From assembly GCA_022482785.1 (NCBI GenBank), contig JAKVON010000008.1, forward strand, positions 45,044 through 109,043: 64,000 nucleotides of DNA. The letters run 5' to 3'. A program made the translations under genes and the position numbers. The DNA comes from Atopobiaceae bacterium. Lineage in GTDB: Bacteria; Actinomycetota; Coriobacteriia; Coriobacteriales; Atopobiaceae. The first letter of the stretch is position 1. Each line of letters starts with the position of its first letter. Below the pieces are notes generated by a model, which saw only the letters and a program-made list of their open reading frames with translations, was not told where the DNA came from and did not search any database. Shown here piece by piece: positions 54,691 through 64,000 of the stretch.

Positions 54691-57486
54691 TTGAGGCGAA
54701 TCGTTGCCCTGCTAGCATCGCTTGCCTTGGCACTCGACATTCTGTTCCCGGCAGGTGCCCTCGCTTCCGGTCAGGGTGCTGCCACGACAAGCGATGTCGC
54801 CTCTTCGTCGCCCGCCCCGCAGTCGGAGACACTTTCAGACGCCGACGCTTCCGTCTCCGCGACGGCGTCGACGAGCATGTCGGAGTCCTCCGTGGCAGCT
54901 GCGTCCCCGGCGGCGGACTCCACTTCCGGGGCCTCCCTCACGGTCCAGTCGGCGGAGGAGGCCACGGGAATCCTCGCCTCCGGGGAGGGCACGGACTACG
55001 TCGCGGGGGAGGTGCTCGTCACCTTCAGGGACGGCACGACCAAGGCGGAGGCCACGCAGGCCGTCCAAGGTGCCGCCGCCGTCTCGACCGACCAGGTCAC
55101 GGAGGGCGACCTCGTGGCAACGAGCGTGGAGGGCGATACCCTCGTGGGCGACACGGAGGGCGTCGCCCCTGACGCCTCCGCGCCCATGGCCAGGGTGGGC
55201 GTGGCCGACGGCTCCACCGTGGTCCAGGCGGTGGCCGAGCTCGAGCAGGACCCGACCGTCGAGAGCGCGCAGCCCAACTACATCTATCACGCCATGGACG
55301 ACGGGGCGGGGGACGCCTCGACGCTTGCCGAGACGGTGGCCGAGGAGTCCGGCACGACCGTCGCCACGCAGTCGACGGCCTCCATAAACGATCCCTCCGC
55401 CTCGTCTCAGTGGCACCTGGATAGGGTGGGATGCTACACCGCATGGAGCACCACCAAGTGCAGCAGAGCCGTGAGCGTCGCGGTGATTGACACGGGATGC
55501 TCCTCCACCCACCCCGACCTTGCTGCGAACATCAAGGACTATTACGTGGCAAGCGGGGCGACTTCCACCATCAGCAAAACGCATGGCTCCCATGTCGCCG
55601 GGCTCGTCTCCGCCGTCACGAACAACGGCGTCGGCGTGTCCGGGGTCTCGTACAATGCCGGTCTCGTCATCTGCAAGGCGGACAACTCGGGGGGCGACTT
55701 CACTGACGCCTCCCTCCTCGATGCCTACACGCACGCCATGAAGGTCGCGAGCACCTACAACGTCAAGGTCGTCAACATGAGCCTCGGCGTCGGGACGACG
55801 GATGACAGCTTCTCCGCCTGGAAGGACTACGGGCTCATGCAGAAGATCGATGCCGCCTACGAAGCCGGCATCGTCACGGTGTGCGCCGCCGGCAACACCG
55901 ATTCGGCCAATCATTACTACCCGCCCTATGCCGAGTATCCGGGCGATTACCCCACCTGCGTCTCGGTCATCAACACGGCCAATGACAACACTCGCAGCGG
56001 CAGCTCGAACTACAACGCCTCCGGCACGAACTACAAGAACGTATCGGCGCCGGGCACGAGCCTCTACAGCACGCTTGGCAGCGGCTATGGGTATCTCTCC
56101 GGGACCTCGATGGCAAGCCCCGTCGCGGCGGGCATCATTGCCCTCGAGTTCGCCGAGGACTCGAGCCTCACGGCCTCCCAGGCCAAGGGCGTGCTCTACG
56201 GTACGGCGAGCCCATCCGCTGTTGGGCAGACGGGCTGGAGCGCCGGGTACGGCTATGGCCTCGCGAGCGCTTCCGGGGCGGTCGATGCCATCATCGGTGC
56301 GAACGACGTCAAGCTCTCGGGGACGAGCTTCGCCTATACGGGCTCTGCCGTCACGCCGTCGGTCACCGTCACCACGGCATCGGACAAGACCCTCACGAAG
56401 GACACCGACTACACCGTCTCCTACTCGAACAACGTCAGCGTGGGAACCGCGACCGTCACCGTCGCGGGCAAGGGGAGCTATTCCTGTAGCGGCAACGTGG
56501 CGAGTGGCTCCGGCTACATCGGGACCGTCTCGAAGACCTTCAAGATAGCCGTGAGCGTCCCCTACTGCGCCGACGTCCTCGGCGCCGGCTCGGGCGCCGC
56601 CTACACCATCCACACCAGGCGCGCGTCCGACCGGCTCATTGACATCAGCGGGCGCAGCCTCGCCAACGGCGGCAACGCCCAGATGTGGCACGGCAACGAG
56701 ACCCCGGCGCAGCGGTTCTACGTGAGCTTCACGGGGGTCTCGGGCGGCAAGGGCTACTACACCGTCAGGAACGTGTGCAGCGGGAAGGTCCTCGACGTGG
56801 CCGGGGGCTCGTCGAGGACCGGCGCGAACGTGCAGCAGTACTCGGGCAACGGGACCAAGGCGCAGCAGTGGGTCGCGGCGGACGCCGACGGCGACGGCTA
56901 CTTCACGCTGACGAACGTCGGCAGCGGCCTGGTCCTCGACATCGCCGGCAACTCCGCCGCCGACGGGGCCAACCTCCAGCAGTGGGCGGCAAACGGGACG
57001 AGCGCGCAGGACTTCTGCTTCACGCGCTGCGACTCGGCGGGCGTCACGTGCGGCTCCTCGAACGTGTTCGTCATCCACAACGTCAGGAACTCGAGCAGGG
57101 TCGTGGACGTCTGCGGGGCGTCGCGCTCCGACATGGCCAACGTCTGGCTCTACGACTCGAACGGCACGACCGCGCAGAGGTTCTGGTTCTCCTACGACGC
57201 CTCGAACGGCTACTACACCATCCACAACAAGGGCAACGGCAAGGTCGTCGACGTGGCGGGCGCGGCCCAGGAAAACGGGAGCAACATCCAGCAGTACTCC
57301 AGCAACGGCACCGACGCCCAGCACTGGTCGATCAAGCGGAACTCGAACGGCTCCTACACGCTCTACTGCGCGTGCAACGGCAGGTGCTTCGACGTCGACG
57401 GCGGCCTCACCACCAACGGCCGCAACATCTGGTGCTGGGACGCCAACGGGACCACCGCCCAGCAGTGGACGTTCCAGGAGGCGTAG
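54691..57486 (+). CDS. Secreted subtilisin-like serine protease with Ig-like and ricin-lectin domains (2)
   Basis: A 931-residue exoprotease. The start is the rare TTG at 54691, fixed by GGAGG six bases before it and by a signal peptide beginning there (RRIVALLASLALALDILFP). The propeptide (~105-215) is nearly identical at DNA level to that of the third protease. Catalytic residues are D267 (VAVIDTGC), H298 in THGSHVAG (Ser replaces the usual Gly after the first Gly-bearing turn), N402 and S473 (GTSMASP). One Ig-like domain (~545-620) and a ricin-type lectin region (~625-931) with six QxW-like repeats follow, ending QQWTFQEA. Domain order equals the first protease, so the genes are tandem duplicates. 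Confidence 0.92.
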   Translation: MRRIVALLASLALALDILFPAGALASGQGAATTSDVASSSPAPQSETLSDADASVSATASTSMSESSVAAASPAADSTSGASLTVQSAEEATGILASGEGTDYVAGEVLVTFRDGTTKAEATQAVQGAAAVSTDQVTEGDLVATSVEGDTLVGDTEGVAPDASAPMARVGVADGSTVVQAVAELEQDPTVESAQPNYIYHAMDDGAGDASTLAETVAEESGTTVATQSTASINDPSASSQWHLDRVGCYTAWSTTKCSRAVSVAVIDTGCSSTHPDLAANIKDYYVASGATSTISKTHGSHVAGLVSAVTNNGVGVSGVSYNAGLVICKADNSGGDFTDASLLDAYTHAMKVASTYNVKVVNMSLGVGTTDDSFSAWKDYGLMQKIDAAYEAGIVTVCAAGNTDSANHYYPPYAEYPGDYPTCVSVINTANDNTRSGSSNYNASGTNYKNVSAPGTSLYSTLGSGYGYLSGTSMASPVAAGIIALEFAEDSSLTASQAKGVLYGTASPSAVGQTGWSAGYGYGLASASGAVDAIIGANDVKLSGTSFAYTGSAVTPSVTVTTASDKTLTKDTDYTVSYSNNVSVGTATVTVAGKGSYSCSGNVASGSGYIGTVSKTFKIAVSVPYCADVLGAGSGAAYTIHTRRASDRLIDISGRSLANGGNAQMWHGNETPAQRFYVSFTGVSGGKGYYTVRNVCSGKVLDVAGGSSRTGANVQQYSGNGTKAQQWVAADADGDGYFTLTNVGSGLVLDIAGNSAADGANLQQWAANGTSAQDFCFTRCDSAGVTCGSSNVFVIHNVRNSSRVVDVCGASRSDMANVWLYDSNGTTAQRFWFSYDASNGYYTIHNKGNGKVVDVAGAAQENGSNIQQYSSNGTDAQHWSIKRNSNGSYTLYCACNGRCFDVDGGLTTNGRNIWCWDANGTTAQQWTFQEA

Positions 57487-57565
57487 AGAGGCCGAGGACG
57501 AGGTCGCCCGCCGGGCAAGGGCTCGCATCTGCCACTTTGTGTGTGATTATGCTCACAGCTAAGGA

Positions 57566-57571
57566 TATAAT
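57566..57571 (+). promoter_or_regulatory. Consensus -10 hexamer before the third subtilase gene
   Basis: A perfect TATAAT lies in the 208-base gap between the second and third protease genes, 124 bases before the start codon. No good -35 hexamer is seen at 16-18 bases (TGTGAT at 18 bases is poor). It is the strongest -10 match noticed in the protease region and suggests the third gene can be transcribed separately. Confidence 0.35.
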
Positions 57572-57694
57572 CCCCCCAATCGACAGTGCGTTGCGTTGAT
57601 GCTGGTGCGGGGACATGCGTTCGCATCATCGAAGGTCGGCCTGGGGAGGCCGGCGCGGTTCCTAAGCCTTTCGGCCAGGGAGATGATGACGGCT

Positions 57695-60600
57695 ATGAGA
57701 CGGTTCCTCGCAATAATGCTCTCGGTCCTCCTCTTGCTCGAGGCCTCATTCCCTCAGGGGGCCTTTGCATCCTCGCAGTCGACCATGACGACCGTCCAGA
57801 CTCCCTCGAGCGCTCAACCGAGCAGTGCGGCACCGAGCGAGACGGCGGCATCCTCCGTGCCCGCCGCATCATCGGCTGATGCCACGCCAGCCGCTTCGAC
57901 TACCAGTTCTGATGTCCCCGACTCCTCCGGGGTCTCCCTCACGGTCCAGTCGGCGGAGGAGGCCACGGGAATCCCCGCCTCCGGGGAGGGCACGGACTAC
58001 GTCGCGGGGGAGGTGCTCGTCACCTTCAGGGACGGCACGACCGAGTCGGAGGCGACGCGTGCCGTGCAGGACGCGCCCTCGGTCTCGACCGACCAGATAA
58101 CCGACGACATGCTCGTGGCAACGAGTGTGGAGGGCGACACCCTCGTGGGCGACACGGAGGGCGTGGCGCCCGACGCCTCCGCGCCCATGGCCAAGGTGGG
58201 CGTGGCCGACGGCTCCACCGTGGTCCAGGCCGTGGCCGAGCTCGAGCAGGACCCGACCGTCGAGAGCGCGCAGCCCAACTACCTCTACCACGTCATGGAC
58301 GACGGGACGGGGGACGTCTCGACGCTTGCCGAGACGGTGGCCGAGGAGTCCGGCACGGCCGTCGCCACGCAATCGACGGCCTCCATAAACGACCCGTACT
58401 TCACGAACAGCTCCCTCTGGCAGCTCAATGGCACCGATGGTGTCGATGCGGCCACGGCTTGGAACACGACCAAGTGCGATGGCAGCGTCTCGGTTGCCAT
58501 CATCGACACGGGCTGCCTCGCGGGGCACGAGGACCTCGACGCCAATATCAAGGAGTCGTACGTGGCGAAAAACGCCGACTCCACCATCTACGTCGGCCAT
58601 GGCACCCATGTCGCCGGGCTCGTCTCGGCCGTGTCGAACAACGGCAAGGGCGTATCGGGCGTCTCGTACAACGCCGGCCTCGTCATCTGCAAGGCTGACT
58701 TTACCTACAACAACCAGCATGGATACTTCGACACCGTGCAGCTGGTCGATGCCTACACCCATATCATCAACGAGGCCAGCACCTATAACATCAAGGTCAT
58801 CAACATGAGCCTGGGCGGGGGAGTGGCATCTGAATCCGAAATTACGAGCGACGACGATGTCCTCAAGCTTGTCGACCAGGCATATGCCGCCGGCATCGTG
58901 ACGGTATGCGCGGCGGGGAACTGGGATAGCAGCTACACCCCGCCGTACTACGAATACCCTGGCGACTACCCCACCTGCGTCTCGGTCATCAACACGAATA
59001 GCTCGGGTGCAAGAGATTCAACCTCCAACTACAACGTCTCCGGGACGACCTACAAGAACATCTCGGCACCCGGGACCGCGCTGTGGAGCACCTACAACGG
59101 CGGGAGCAGCTCTTACGCCCAGATGACAGGCACCTCCATGGCGAGCCCCGTCGTGGCCGGCATCATGGCCCTCGAGTTCGCCGAGGACCCGAGCCTCACC
59201 CCAGCCCAGGCCAAAGGGGTGCTCTACGGCACGGCCACCGACCTGGGCGCTACTGGTTGGGACGAGACCTACGGCTACGGACGAGCGAGTGCCTCGGGCG
59301 TCGTCGATGCCATCATCGGCACGAACGACGTCGCTGCCACCGGCGTCACCTACTCTGGTGCGGATCCCACCTCGAATGTCACCGTGACCACGGCCTCGGG
59401 CGCGACGCTCGCGAAGGACACCGACTACACGCTTGCCTACTCAGGCCATGACGTCGGTTCGCAGACCGCCACGGTCACGGGAACCGGCAGCTACTCGGCC
59501 ACGGGCAACCAGTCGACCTCGACCGGCTCAGGCTACATAGGCACGGTCTCCAAGTCGTTCACCATCGCGCCTGCGCCCATCTCGTCGGCATCCGTCGCGG
59601 CCATCCCCGCCCAGGAGTACACCGGCTCGCCGATCGCCCCCTCGCCCGTGCTCACCTTCAGCGGTACGACGCTCGTCGAGGGAACCGACTACTCCGTCTC
59701 GTATGCCGACAACATCAGTGCGGGCACGGCGACCGCGACCATGACCGGCAAGGGCAACTACACCGGCTCCGTCTCCAAGACCTTCTCGATCGCCGCCAAA
59801 TCCGTCGCCTCCGCCACCGTGGCATCGGTTCCGATGCAGACCTATACGGGCAGCGCCCTCAAGCCAACGCCGACGGTGACGCTCTCTGGCTACGGCACCT
59901 TGGTCGCCGGCACGGACTACACGCTCTCCTACGCGAACAACGTCGGTGCCGGGACGGCCACGATCACCGTCACGGGCAAGGGCAACTTCTCGGGCACGAG
60001 GACGGCGACCTTCGAGATCGTCAACCCCTACTGCACCGACGTCCTCGGGGCGGGGTCGGGCAAGGCCTTCACCATCCACACCGAGCTCGCCTCGAACCGT
60101 CTGGTCGACATTTCGGGACGCTCCACGGCCAATGGCGGCAACGCGCAGATGTACGCCGGCAACGAGACGCCCGCCCAGCGTTTCAGGGCGACCTTCGTCC
60201 GTGTGGGGAGTCAGGGGTACGGCTATTACACCTTCGCGAACGTCTACTCGGGAAAGGTGCTCGACGTCTCCGGCGGCGGTACAACCAAGGGCACCAACGT
60301 GCAGCAGTGGTCGAGCAACGGCACCGCCGCCCAGAAGTGGTCGCTTGGGGCCAGCTCGACGTATGGCGGCTACTATGTCCTTACGAACATCGGCTCGGGA
60401 CTGGTCCTCGACATATCTGGCAATTCGACGGCCAACGGGGCGAACCTCCAGATCTGGGGCGCCAACGGGACGAGCGCCCAGGCCTTCGCGTTCGATTCCT
60501 GCCAGCTCTCCAGCTCCTACGTCGCGACCGGCTCGGCGCATGCCTACTACATCCATAACGTCAAGAACTCGAGCCGCGTCGTCGACGTGAGCGGTGGGTC

Positions 60601-60964
60601 TGCGGCGGATGGTGCCAATATCTGGCTCTATGACTCGAACGGCACGTCGGCCCAGAGCTTCTACTTCTCATACGAAGCGTCCACTGGCTACTATCTCATC
60701 CATAACACGAAGAGTGGAAAAGTGGTGGACGTCGCGGGCGCGGGGACCGAGAACGGCTCGAATATATGGCAGTACTCCTCAAACGGCACATGGGCGCAGA
60801 AGTGGTCCGTCAAGCGCAACTCTGATGGCACCTACACGTTCTTCTGTGCTTGCAACGGTCGCTGCTTCGACGTGGACGGTGGCCTCACCACCAACGGCCG
60901 CAACATCTGGTGCTGGGACTCCAATGGCACGACCGCCCAGAGATGGACTCTCGAGGCCGCATAG
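57695..60964 (+). CDS. Secreted subtilisin-like serine protease with three Ig-like and ricin-lectin domains (3)
   Basis: A 1089-residue exoprotease, the largest of the three. ATG 57695 was chosen because the following RRFLAIMLSVLLLLEASFP aligns with the start of the second protease. Upstream ATGs at 57683 and 57686 sit too near the AGGGAG site. Propeptide ~105-220; catalytic D271 (VAIIDTGC), H302 (GHGTHVAG), N409, S481 (GTSMASP). Three Ig-like domains follow (~545-775, repeating YTGSxxxPxxxVT ... DYTLSYxNN), where the paralogues have one. Then comes a ricin-type lectin region (~778-1089). The extra Ig domains would hold the lectin further from the protease. Confidence 0.92.
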   Translation: MRRFLAIMLSVLLLLEASFPQGAFASSQSTMTTVQTPSSAQPSSAAPSETAASSVPAASSADATPAASTTSSDVPDSSGVSLTVQSAEEATGIPASGEGTDYVAGEVLVTFRDGTTESEATRAVQDAPSVSTDQITDDMLVATSVEGDTLVGDTEGVAPDASAPMAKVGVADGSTVVQAVAELEQDPTVESAQPNYLYHVMDDGTGDVSTLAETVAEESGTAVATQSTASINDPYFTNSSLWQLNGTDGVDAATAWNTTKCDGSVSVAIIDTGCLAGHEDLDANIKESYVAKNADSTIYVGHGTHVAGLVSAVSNNGKGVSGVSYNAGLVICKADFTYNNQHGYFDTVQLVDAYTHIINEASTYNIKVINMSLGGGVASESEITSDDDVLKLVDQAYAAGIVTVCAAGNWDSSYTPPYYEYPGDYPTCVSVINTNSSGARDSTSNYNVSGTTYKNISAPGTALWSTYNGGSSSYAQMTGTSMASPVVAGIMALEFAEDPSLTPAQAKGVLYGTATDLGATGWDETYGYGRASASGVVDAIIGTNDVAATGVTYSGADPTSNVTVTTASGATLAKDTDYTLAYSGHDVGSQTATVTGTGSYSATGNQSTSTGSGYIGTVSKSFTIAPAPISSASVAAIPAQEYTGSPIAPSPVLTFSGTTLVEGTDYSVSYADNISAGTATATMTGKGNYTGSVSKTFSIAAKSVASATVASVPMQTYTGSALKPTPTVTLSGYGTLVAGTDYTLSYANNVGAGTATITVTGKGNFSGTRTATFEIVNPYCTDVLGAGSGKAFTIHTELASNRLVDISGRSTANGGNAQMYAGNETPAQRFRATFVRVGSQGYGYYTFANVYSGKVLDVSGGGTTKGTNVQQWSSNGTAAQKWSLGASSTYGGYYVLTNIGSGLVLDISGNSTANGANLQIWGANGTSAQAFAFDSCQLSSSYVATGSAHAYYIHNVKNSSRVVDVSGGSAADGANIWLYDSNGTSAQSFYFSYEASTGYYLIHNTKSGKVVDVAGAGTENGSNIWQYSSNGTWAQKWSVKRNSDGTYTFFCACNGRCFDVDGGLTTNGRNIWCWDSNGTTAQRWTLEAA

Positions 60965-61039
60965 GGGCCGCGGCTCGCCCTTCCCTCCACATTCGCGGCA
61001 CCCTGTCCCTCAAAGCCCCCGCACCCAGGCGTCTCGGGG

Positions 61040-61062
61040 TATACTCATAGCCTGACTATGAG
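61040..61062 (+). promoter_or_regulatory. -10 box overlapped by an inverted repeat upstream of the Asp23-family gene
   Basis: TATACT (61040-61045, 5/6 match) overlaps the first arm of the perfect inverted repeat CTCATAG-CCTGA-CTATGAG (61044-61062), 48 bases before the Asp23-family start codon. A protein binding here would block transcription start. No -35 match is seen at the proper distance. Confidence 0.4.
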
Positions 61063-61109
61063 CAATGAATGCTGGCTCGGCACGTCCGAGCCGTGCGGGA
61101 GGAGACCAG

Positions 61110-61454
61110 ATGTCCAGTCCCATCGCAGGAACTCTCAAGGTTTCGAACGATTGCATCGCCGACCTGGCCGGCTACGCCGCCCTCGAGTGCTATGGCGTGG
61201 TGGGCATGGCCTTCACGGACTCGGCGAGCGGCATCACGCGCATCCTGCCCATGCGGCGCCTCCGCAAGGGCATCGACGTCGAGGCCGGCGAGCAGGGCAT
61301 CGAGGTCGACCTCCACGTGGTGGTCGAGCAGGGCGTGAACCTCGCCTCGGTCTCCGAGAACCTCATCAGCGCCGTCAGGTTCACCCTGCGCGAGATCGCA
61401 GAGATCGATGACGCCTCCGTCAGCGTCCACATCGACGGAATGCGCGTCCGCTAG
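61110..61454 (+). CDS. Asp23/Gls24 family envelope-stress protein
   Basis: A 114-residue protein. ATG 61110 follows GGGAGGAG. It contains the Asp23 fold pattern ISNDCIADLAGYAALECYGVVGMA-like N-terminus and the C-terminal VSENLISAVRFTLREIAE. In Gram-positive bacteria this small YloU/Asp23-type gene usually precedes the fatty-acid kinase gene fakA, as here (57-base gap). Role: membrane-associated protein linked to envelope homeostasis; exact function unknown. Confidence 0.9.
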   Translation: MSSPIAGTLKVSNDCIADLAGYAALECYGVVGMAFTDSASGITRILPMRRLRKGIDVEAGEQGIEVDLHVVVEQGVNLASVSENLISAVRFTLREIAEIDDASVSVHIDGMRVR

Positions 61455-61511
61455 CGTCCTGTAGACCCCATCCTTCCATCTCCCACCAGCAGGAATCAGG
61501 AGAGCTTCCCC

Positions 61512-63185
61512 ATGATTGCAGATTCCATCCGCACGTGCTTCCCCGCAGCAGCGAAGGTCATCGCCGATCGCGCGGAGGAGATCAACAAGCTCAACGTCTT
61601 CCCCGTCCCCGACGGGGACACCGGCACCAACATGTCGCTCACGTTGGGCACCGTCGTGAAGGAAGTGGAGGCGCTCCCCGCTGGTGCCTCGATGGAGGAC
61701 ATCGCGAAGGCCATCACCCACGGCTCGCTCATGGGCGCCCGCGGCAACTCGGGCGTCATCACGAGCCAGATACTGCGCGGCGTGGCGGAGGGGCTGTGCG
61801 ACGCCAAGGGCAGCGAATGCACCGTGGCAGACCTCGCCCATGCCATGCGCCACGGTCGCCGCACCGCCTTCAAGGCCGTGCGCAAGCCGGTCGAGGGCAC
61901 CATCCTCACCGTGCTCAAGGACGTCTCGGCCAAGGCCGACTGGTGCGAGCACCAGAAGGGGATGACCCTCGTCGAGGCCCTCGACGCCCTCGTCGTGGAG
62001 GCCTACGAGTCCGTCGCGCGCACCCCGGACCTGCTTCCCGTCCTCAAGGAGAACGGCGTCGTCGACTCCGGAGCCTTCGGGTTCGCCACCTTCTTCGAGG
62101 CCTTCGTGAACGCCTTCGAGGGCAAGTCGGGCGACCTCACGGACTTCAAGACCACCGTCGACGCCGACAAGGCCGCCAAGGACCAGGTCTCGTCCAAGGT
62201 GGCCATCGAGCTCAACGACGACTGGGCGGGGTCCAAGTACCGCTACTGCACCGAGTTCCTCTTCCATGCGAACAGCGCCAAGTTCGACGAGGAGAAGGCC
62301 CTCAAGTTCCTCTCGTCGATGGGCGACTGCGAGCTCCTCGTGGGCTCGAACCCCGACTACAAGATCCACGTCCACTCCAACACCCCCGACAAGGTCATCG
62401 GCCGCATGCTCAAGGACGGCCAGATCTTCGAGGTGTTCATCCACAACATGGACCTCGAGGCCCAGGAGCGCACCGACAAGATCGCCGCCGACAAGGCCGA
62501 GGCCCCCATGGAGCCCGAGAAGGAGCTCGGCTTCGTGGCCGTCGCCGCCGGCTCCGGCGAGGCCGACATCCTCCGCTCCCTCGGCGTCGACGTCGTCGTC
62601 GAGGGCGGCCAGACCATGAATCCCTCGACCGCCGACATCCTCGCCGCGGTCGAGCGGGTCAACGCCAAGAGCGTCATCGTGCTTCCCTGCAACGGCAACA
62701 TCGTCATGGCCTCAGAGGCGGCGGCGTCCGCCTGCGAGGACAAGACCGTCAAGATCGTGCTCGCCAAGTCGGTCACGCAGGCCTTCGCCGCCATGTTCGT
62801 GGTCGACGAGGAGGCCTCCCTCGAGGACAACATCGCCGAGATGAGCTCGGCGCTCGCAGAGGTCCGCGACGGCGAGGTCACCACGGCGGTGCGCGACTCC
62901 GCCGCGGCCGACGGCACCCCCATCCATGACGGCGACGTCATGGGCATCATGGGCGGGAGCATCGAGGTCGTGGGCCACGACGTCAAGCAGGTCACCCTCG
63001 ACGTCATCCAGAGGATGCAGGACGAGGAGGAGGGCGACACCCTCACCATCCTCGCCGGCCAGGACCTCGACGACGCGGCCTTCGCGGACCTCTGCGCCGC
63101 CATCGAGGAGGCCCAGCCAGACCTCGAGCTCGACGCGCACCGCGGCGAGCAGCCTCTCTATCCGGTCATCTTCTCCATCGAGTAG
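61512..63185 (+). CDS. fakA: Fatty-acid kinase subunit FakA-like (DAK2/DegV-fused, YloV family)
   Basis: A 557-residue protein. The N-terminal DhaL-type kinase domain (~1-200) has the metal/ATP site NVFPVPDGDTGTNMSLT and the GARGNSGVI loop. A middle domain (~215-330) contains CTEFLFHA and KIHVHSNTPDKVIG. The C-terminal part is of the DAK1/DegV-like type, with VVEGGQTMNPST. FakA phosphorylates exogenous fatty acids held by FakB proteins so they can enter phospholipid synthesis. No fakB is in the window. An AGGAGAG site lies before ATG 61512. Gene order with the Asp23-type gene and recG is widely conserved in Gram-positives. Confidence 0.92.
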   Translation: MIADSIRTCFPAAAKVIADRAEEINKLNVFPVPDGDTGTNMSLTLGTVVKEVEALPAGASMEDIAKAITHGSLMGARGNSGVITSQILRGVAEGLCDAKGSECTVADLAHAMRHGRRTAFKAVRKPVEGTILTVLKDVSAKADWCEHQKGMTLVEALDALVVEAYESVARTPDLLPVLKENGVVDSGAFGFATFFEAFVNAFEGKSGDLTDFKTTVDADKAAKDQVSSKVAIELNDDWAGSKYRYCTEFLFHANSAKFDEEKALKFLSSMGDCELLVGSNPDYKIHVHSNTPDKVIGRMLKDGQIFEVFIHNMDLEAQERTDKIAADKAEAPMEPEKELGFVAVAAGSGEADILRSLGVDVVVEGGQTMNPSTADILAAVERVNAKSVIVLPCNGNIVMASEAAASACEDKTVKIVLAKSVTQAFAAMFVVDEEASLEDNIAEMSSALAEVRDGEVTTAVRDSAAADGTPIHDGDVMGIMGGSIEVVGHDVKQVTLDVIQRMQDEEEGDTLTILAGQDLDDAAFADLCAAIEEAQPDLELDAHRGEQPLYPVIFSIE

Positions 63186-63197
63186 GCGGCGCGCCGG

Positions 63198-64000
63198 GTG
63201 GGCTCGACACCGGCGATAGGCGAGGCCCAGGACCGTCTCGCGCGCACGCTGGCCCTCTCCGAGGACGTCACGCGCCTGCGCTACGCGAAGCGGTTCCTCG
63301 AGCCGCTCGAGCGGCTCGGGCTCGCACGCGTGCGCGACGTCCTGCTCCACGTTCCCCACCGCTACCTCGACTTCACGAACCTCGTGCCCGTGAGCCACGC
63401 CGACGTGGGCCGCGAGGCGACCGTCGTGGTCACGGTCGACGAGGTCCGCTCCAAGCGCCCCCGCCCCCGGCTCTCGGTGGTCGAGCTCGCCTGCACCGAC
63501 GGCACGGGCGTCATCATGGCGAGCTTCTTCAAGCAGCCGTGGATCGCGGAGCAGATCCACAGGGGCGACGTCGTCGCCCTCTCGGGCAAGGTCACCTTCC
63601 GCATGGGCTTCAAGCAGATGTCCTCCCCCTTCCACGAGGTGCTTGGCGACGCCTCCGACCAAGGCGTCTATGCGCGCATCCTGCCCGTGCACCCCGTGGG
63701 GGAGGGCATCAGCGCCGCCTGGATGCGTCGCATCGTCTCCGCCGCCCTCGCCGACGTGGGTGACGTGTGCGACTTCCTGCCCGCCGACCTCGTGGCGGGC
63801 CATCGTCTCATGACGCTCTCCCGCGCCCTGCGCGCGATCCATTTCCCGGACTCCTCGGAGGAGGCCGGCCAGGCTCGCCGGCGCCTCGCCTATGACGAGC
63901 TGCTCTGCCTCCAGCTCGCCCTGCTGTGCAGGCGGCACGTGGAGACCTCCGGCGTCGAGCCCTTCGAGCACGTCGTCGACGGGCCTCGCATGAGGGCCCT
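63198..64000 (+). CDS. recG: ATP-dependent DNA helicase RecG, N-terminal part (cut by window end)
   Basis: The 267 codons present encode the RecG wedge region. They start at GTG 63198 with RLGLARVRDVLLHVPHRYLD, the family N-terminal motif, and continue through the OB-fold (EVRSKRPRPRLSVVEL, GTGVIMASFFKQPW) to LAYDELLCLQLALL just before the helicase motor. RecG remodels stalled forks and Holliday junctions. No strong ribosome site is seen, so an alternative nearby start is possible. The gene follows fakA by 12 bases. Confidence 0.92.
   Translation, partial: MGSTPAIGEAQDRLARTLALSEDVTRLRYAKRFLEPLERLGLARVRDVLLHVPHRYLDFTNLVPVSHADVGREATVVVTVDEVRSKRPRPRLSVVELACTDGTGVIMASFFKQPWIAEQIHRGDVVALSGKVTFRMGFKQMSSPFHEVLGDASDQGVYARILPVHPVGEGISAAWMRRIVSAALADVGDVCDFLPADLVAGHRLMTLSRALRAIHFPDSSEEAGQARRRLAYDELLCLQLALLCRRHVETSGVEPFEHVVDGPRMRA

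Overview
The window is dense, GC-rich bacterial DNA with short intergenic gaps and strong GGAGG-type ribosome sites. Gene content points to a Gram-positive anaerobe of the class Coriobacteriia (Actinomycetota), probably near Olsenella/Atopobium/Collinsella. Supporting signs are several YhgE/Pip exporters, an Asp23-FakA-RecG gene order, an S-box riboswitch on metK, and subtilase-ricin exoenzymes. The assignment is an inference from content; no marker phylogeny was run.

Layout. 0-4.2 kb: hybrid sensor kinase with a translationally coupled metallo-beta-lactamase-fold hydrolase, then tRNA-Gln/tRNA-Glu on the minus strand. 4.4-8.1 kb: polar amino-acid ABC importer (ATPase, lipoprotein, two permeases) followed by a cytidylate-kinase-like protein. 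8.3-14.0 kb: complete oligopeptide/dipeptide ABC importer. 14.1-18.7 kb: glutamate-cysteine ligase, flippase-like membrane protein, gltX. 18.8-36.8 kb: an export island with three YhgE/Pip proteins carrying long heptad-repeat ectodomains (one with its own ABC ATPase), an SH3 wall protein, a secreted heptad-repeat protein paired with an RND/MMPL transporter, and three TetR regulators. 36.9-43.8 kb: SAM riboswitch-metK-priA-def-fmt-rsmB, in which priA and rsmB each carry an apparent one-base insertion. 43.8-46.7 kb: FmdB-type zinc ribbon, thiamine pyrophosphokinase, a nuclease-like gene flanked by repeat elements, rpmB. 46.9-50.9 kb: heterodimeric ABC exporter. 51.0-61.0 kb: a lipoprotein that is only a subtilase propeptide, then three large secreted subtilisin-ricin lectin proteases. 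61.1-64.0 kb: Asp23-family protein, FakA-like kinase, 5' part of recG.

The import systems and secreted proteases fit an amino-acid and peptide-scavenging lifestyle: surface or secreted proteases that bind glycans release peptides that the two importers can take up. Two items look least described. One is a family of intergenic elements built from short units ending in a GTCG-ACTTTTT-like core, repeated at about 40-42 bp in opposed pairs; two copies flank a DUF559/Vsr-like nuclease gene. The other is the stand-alone propeptide lipoprotein beside three proteases whose own propeptides are homologous to it.
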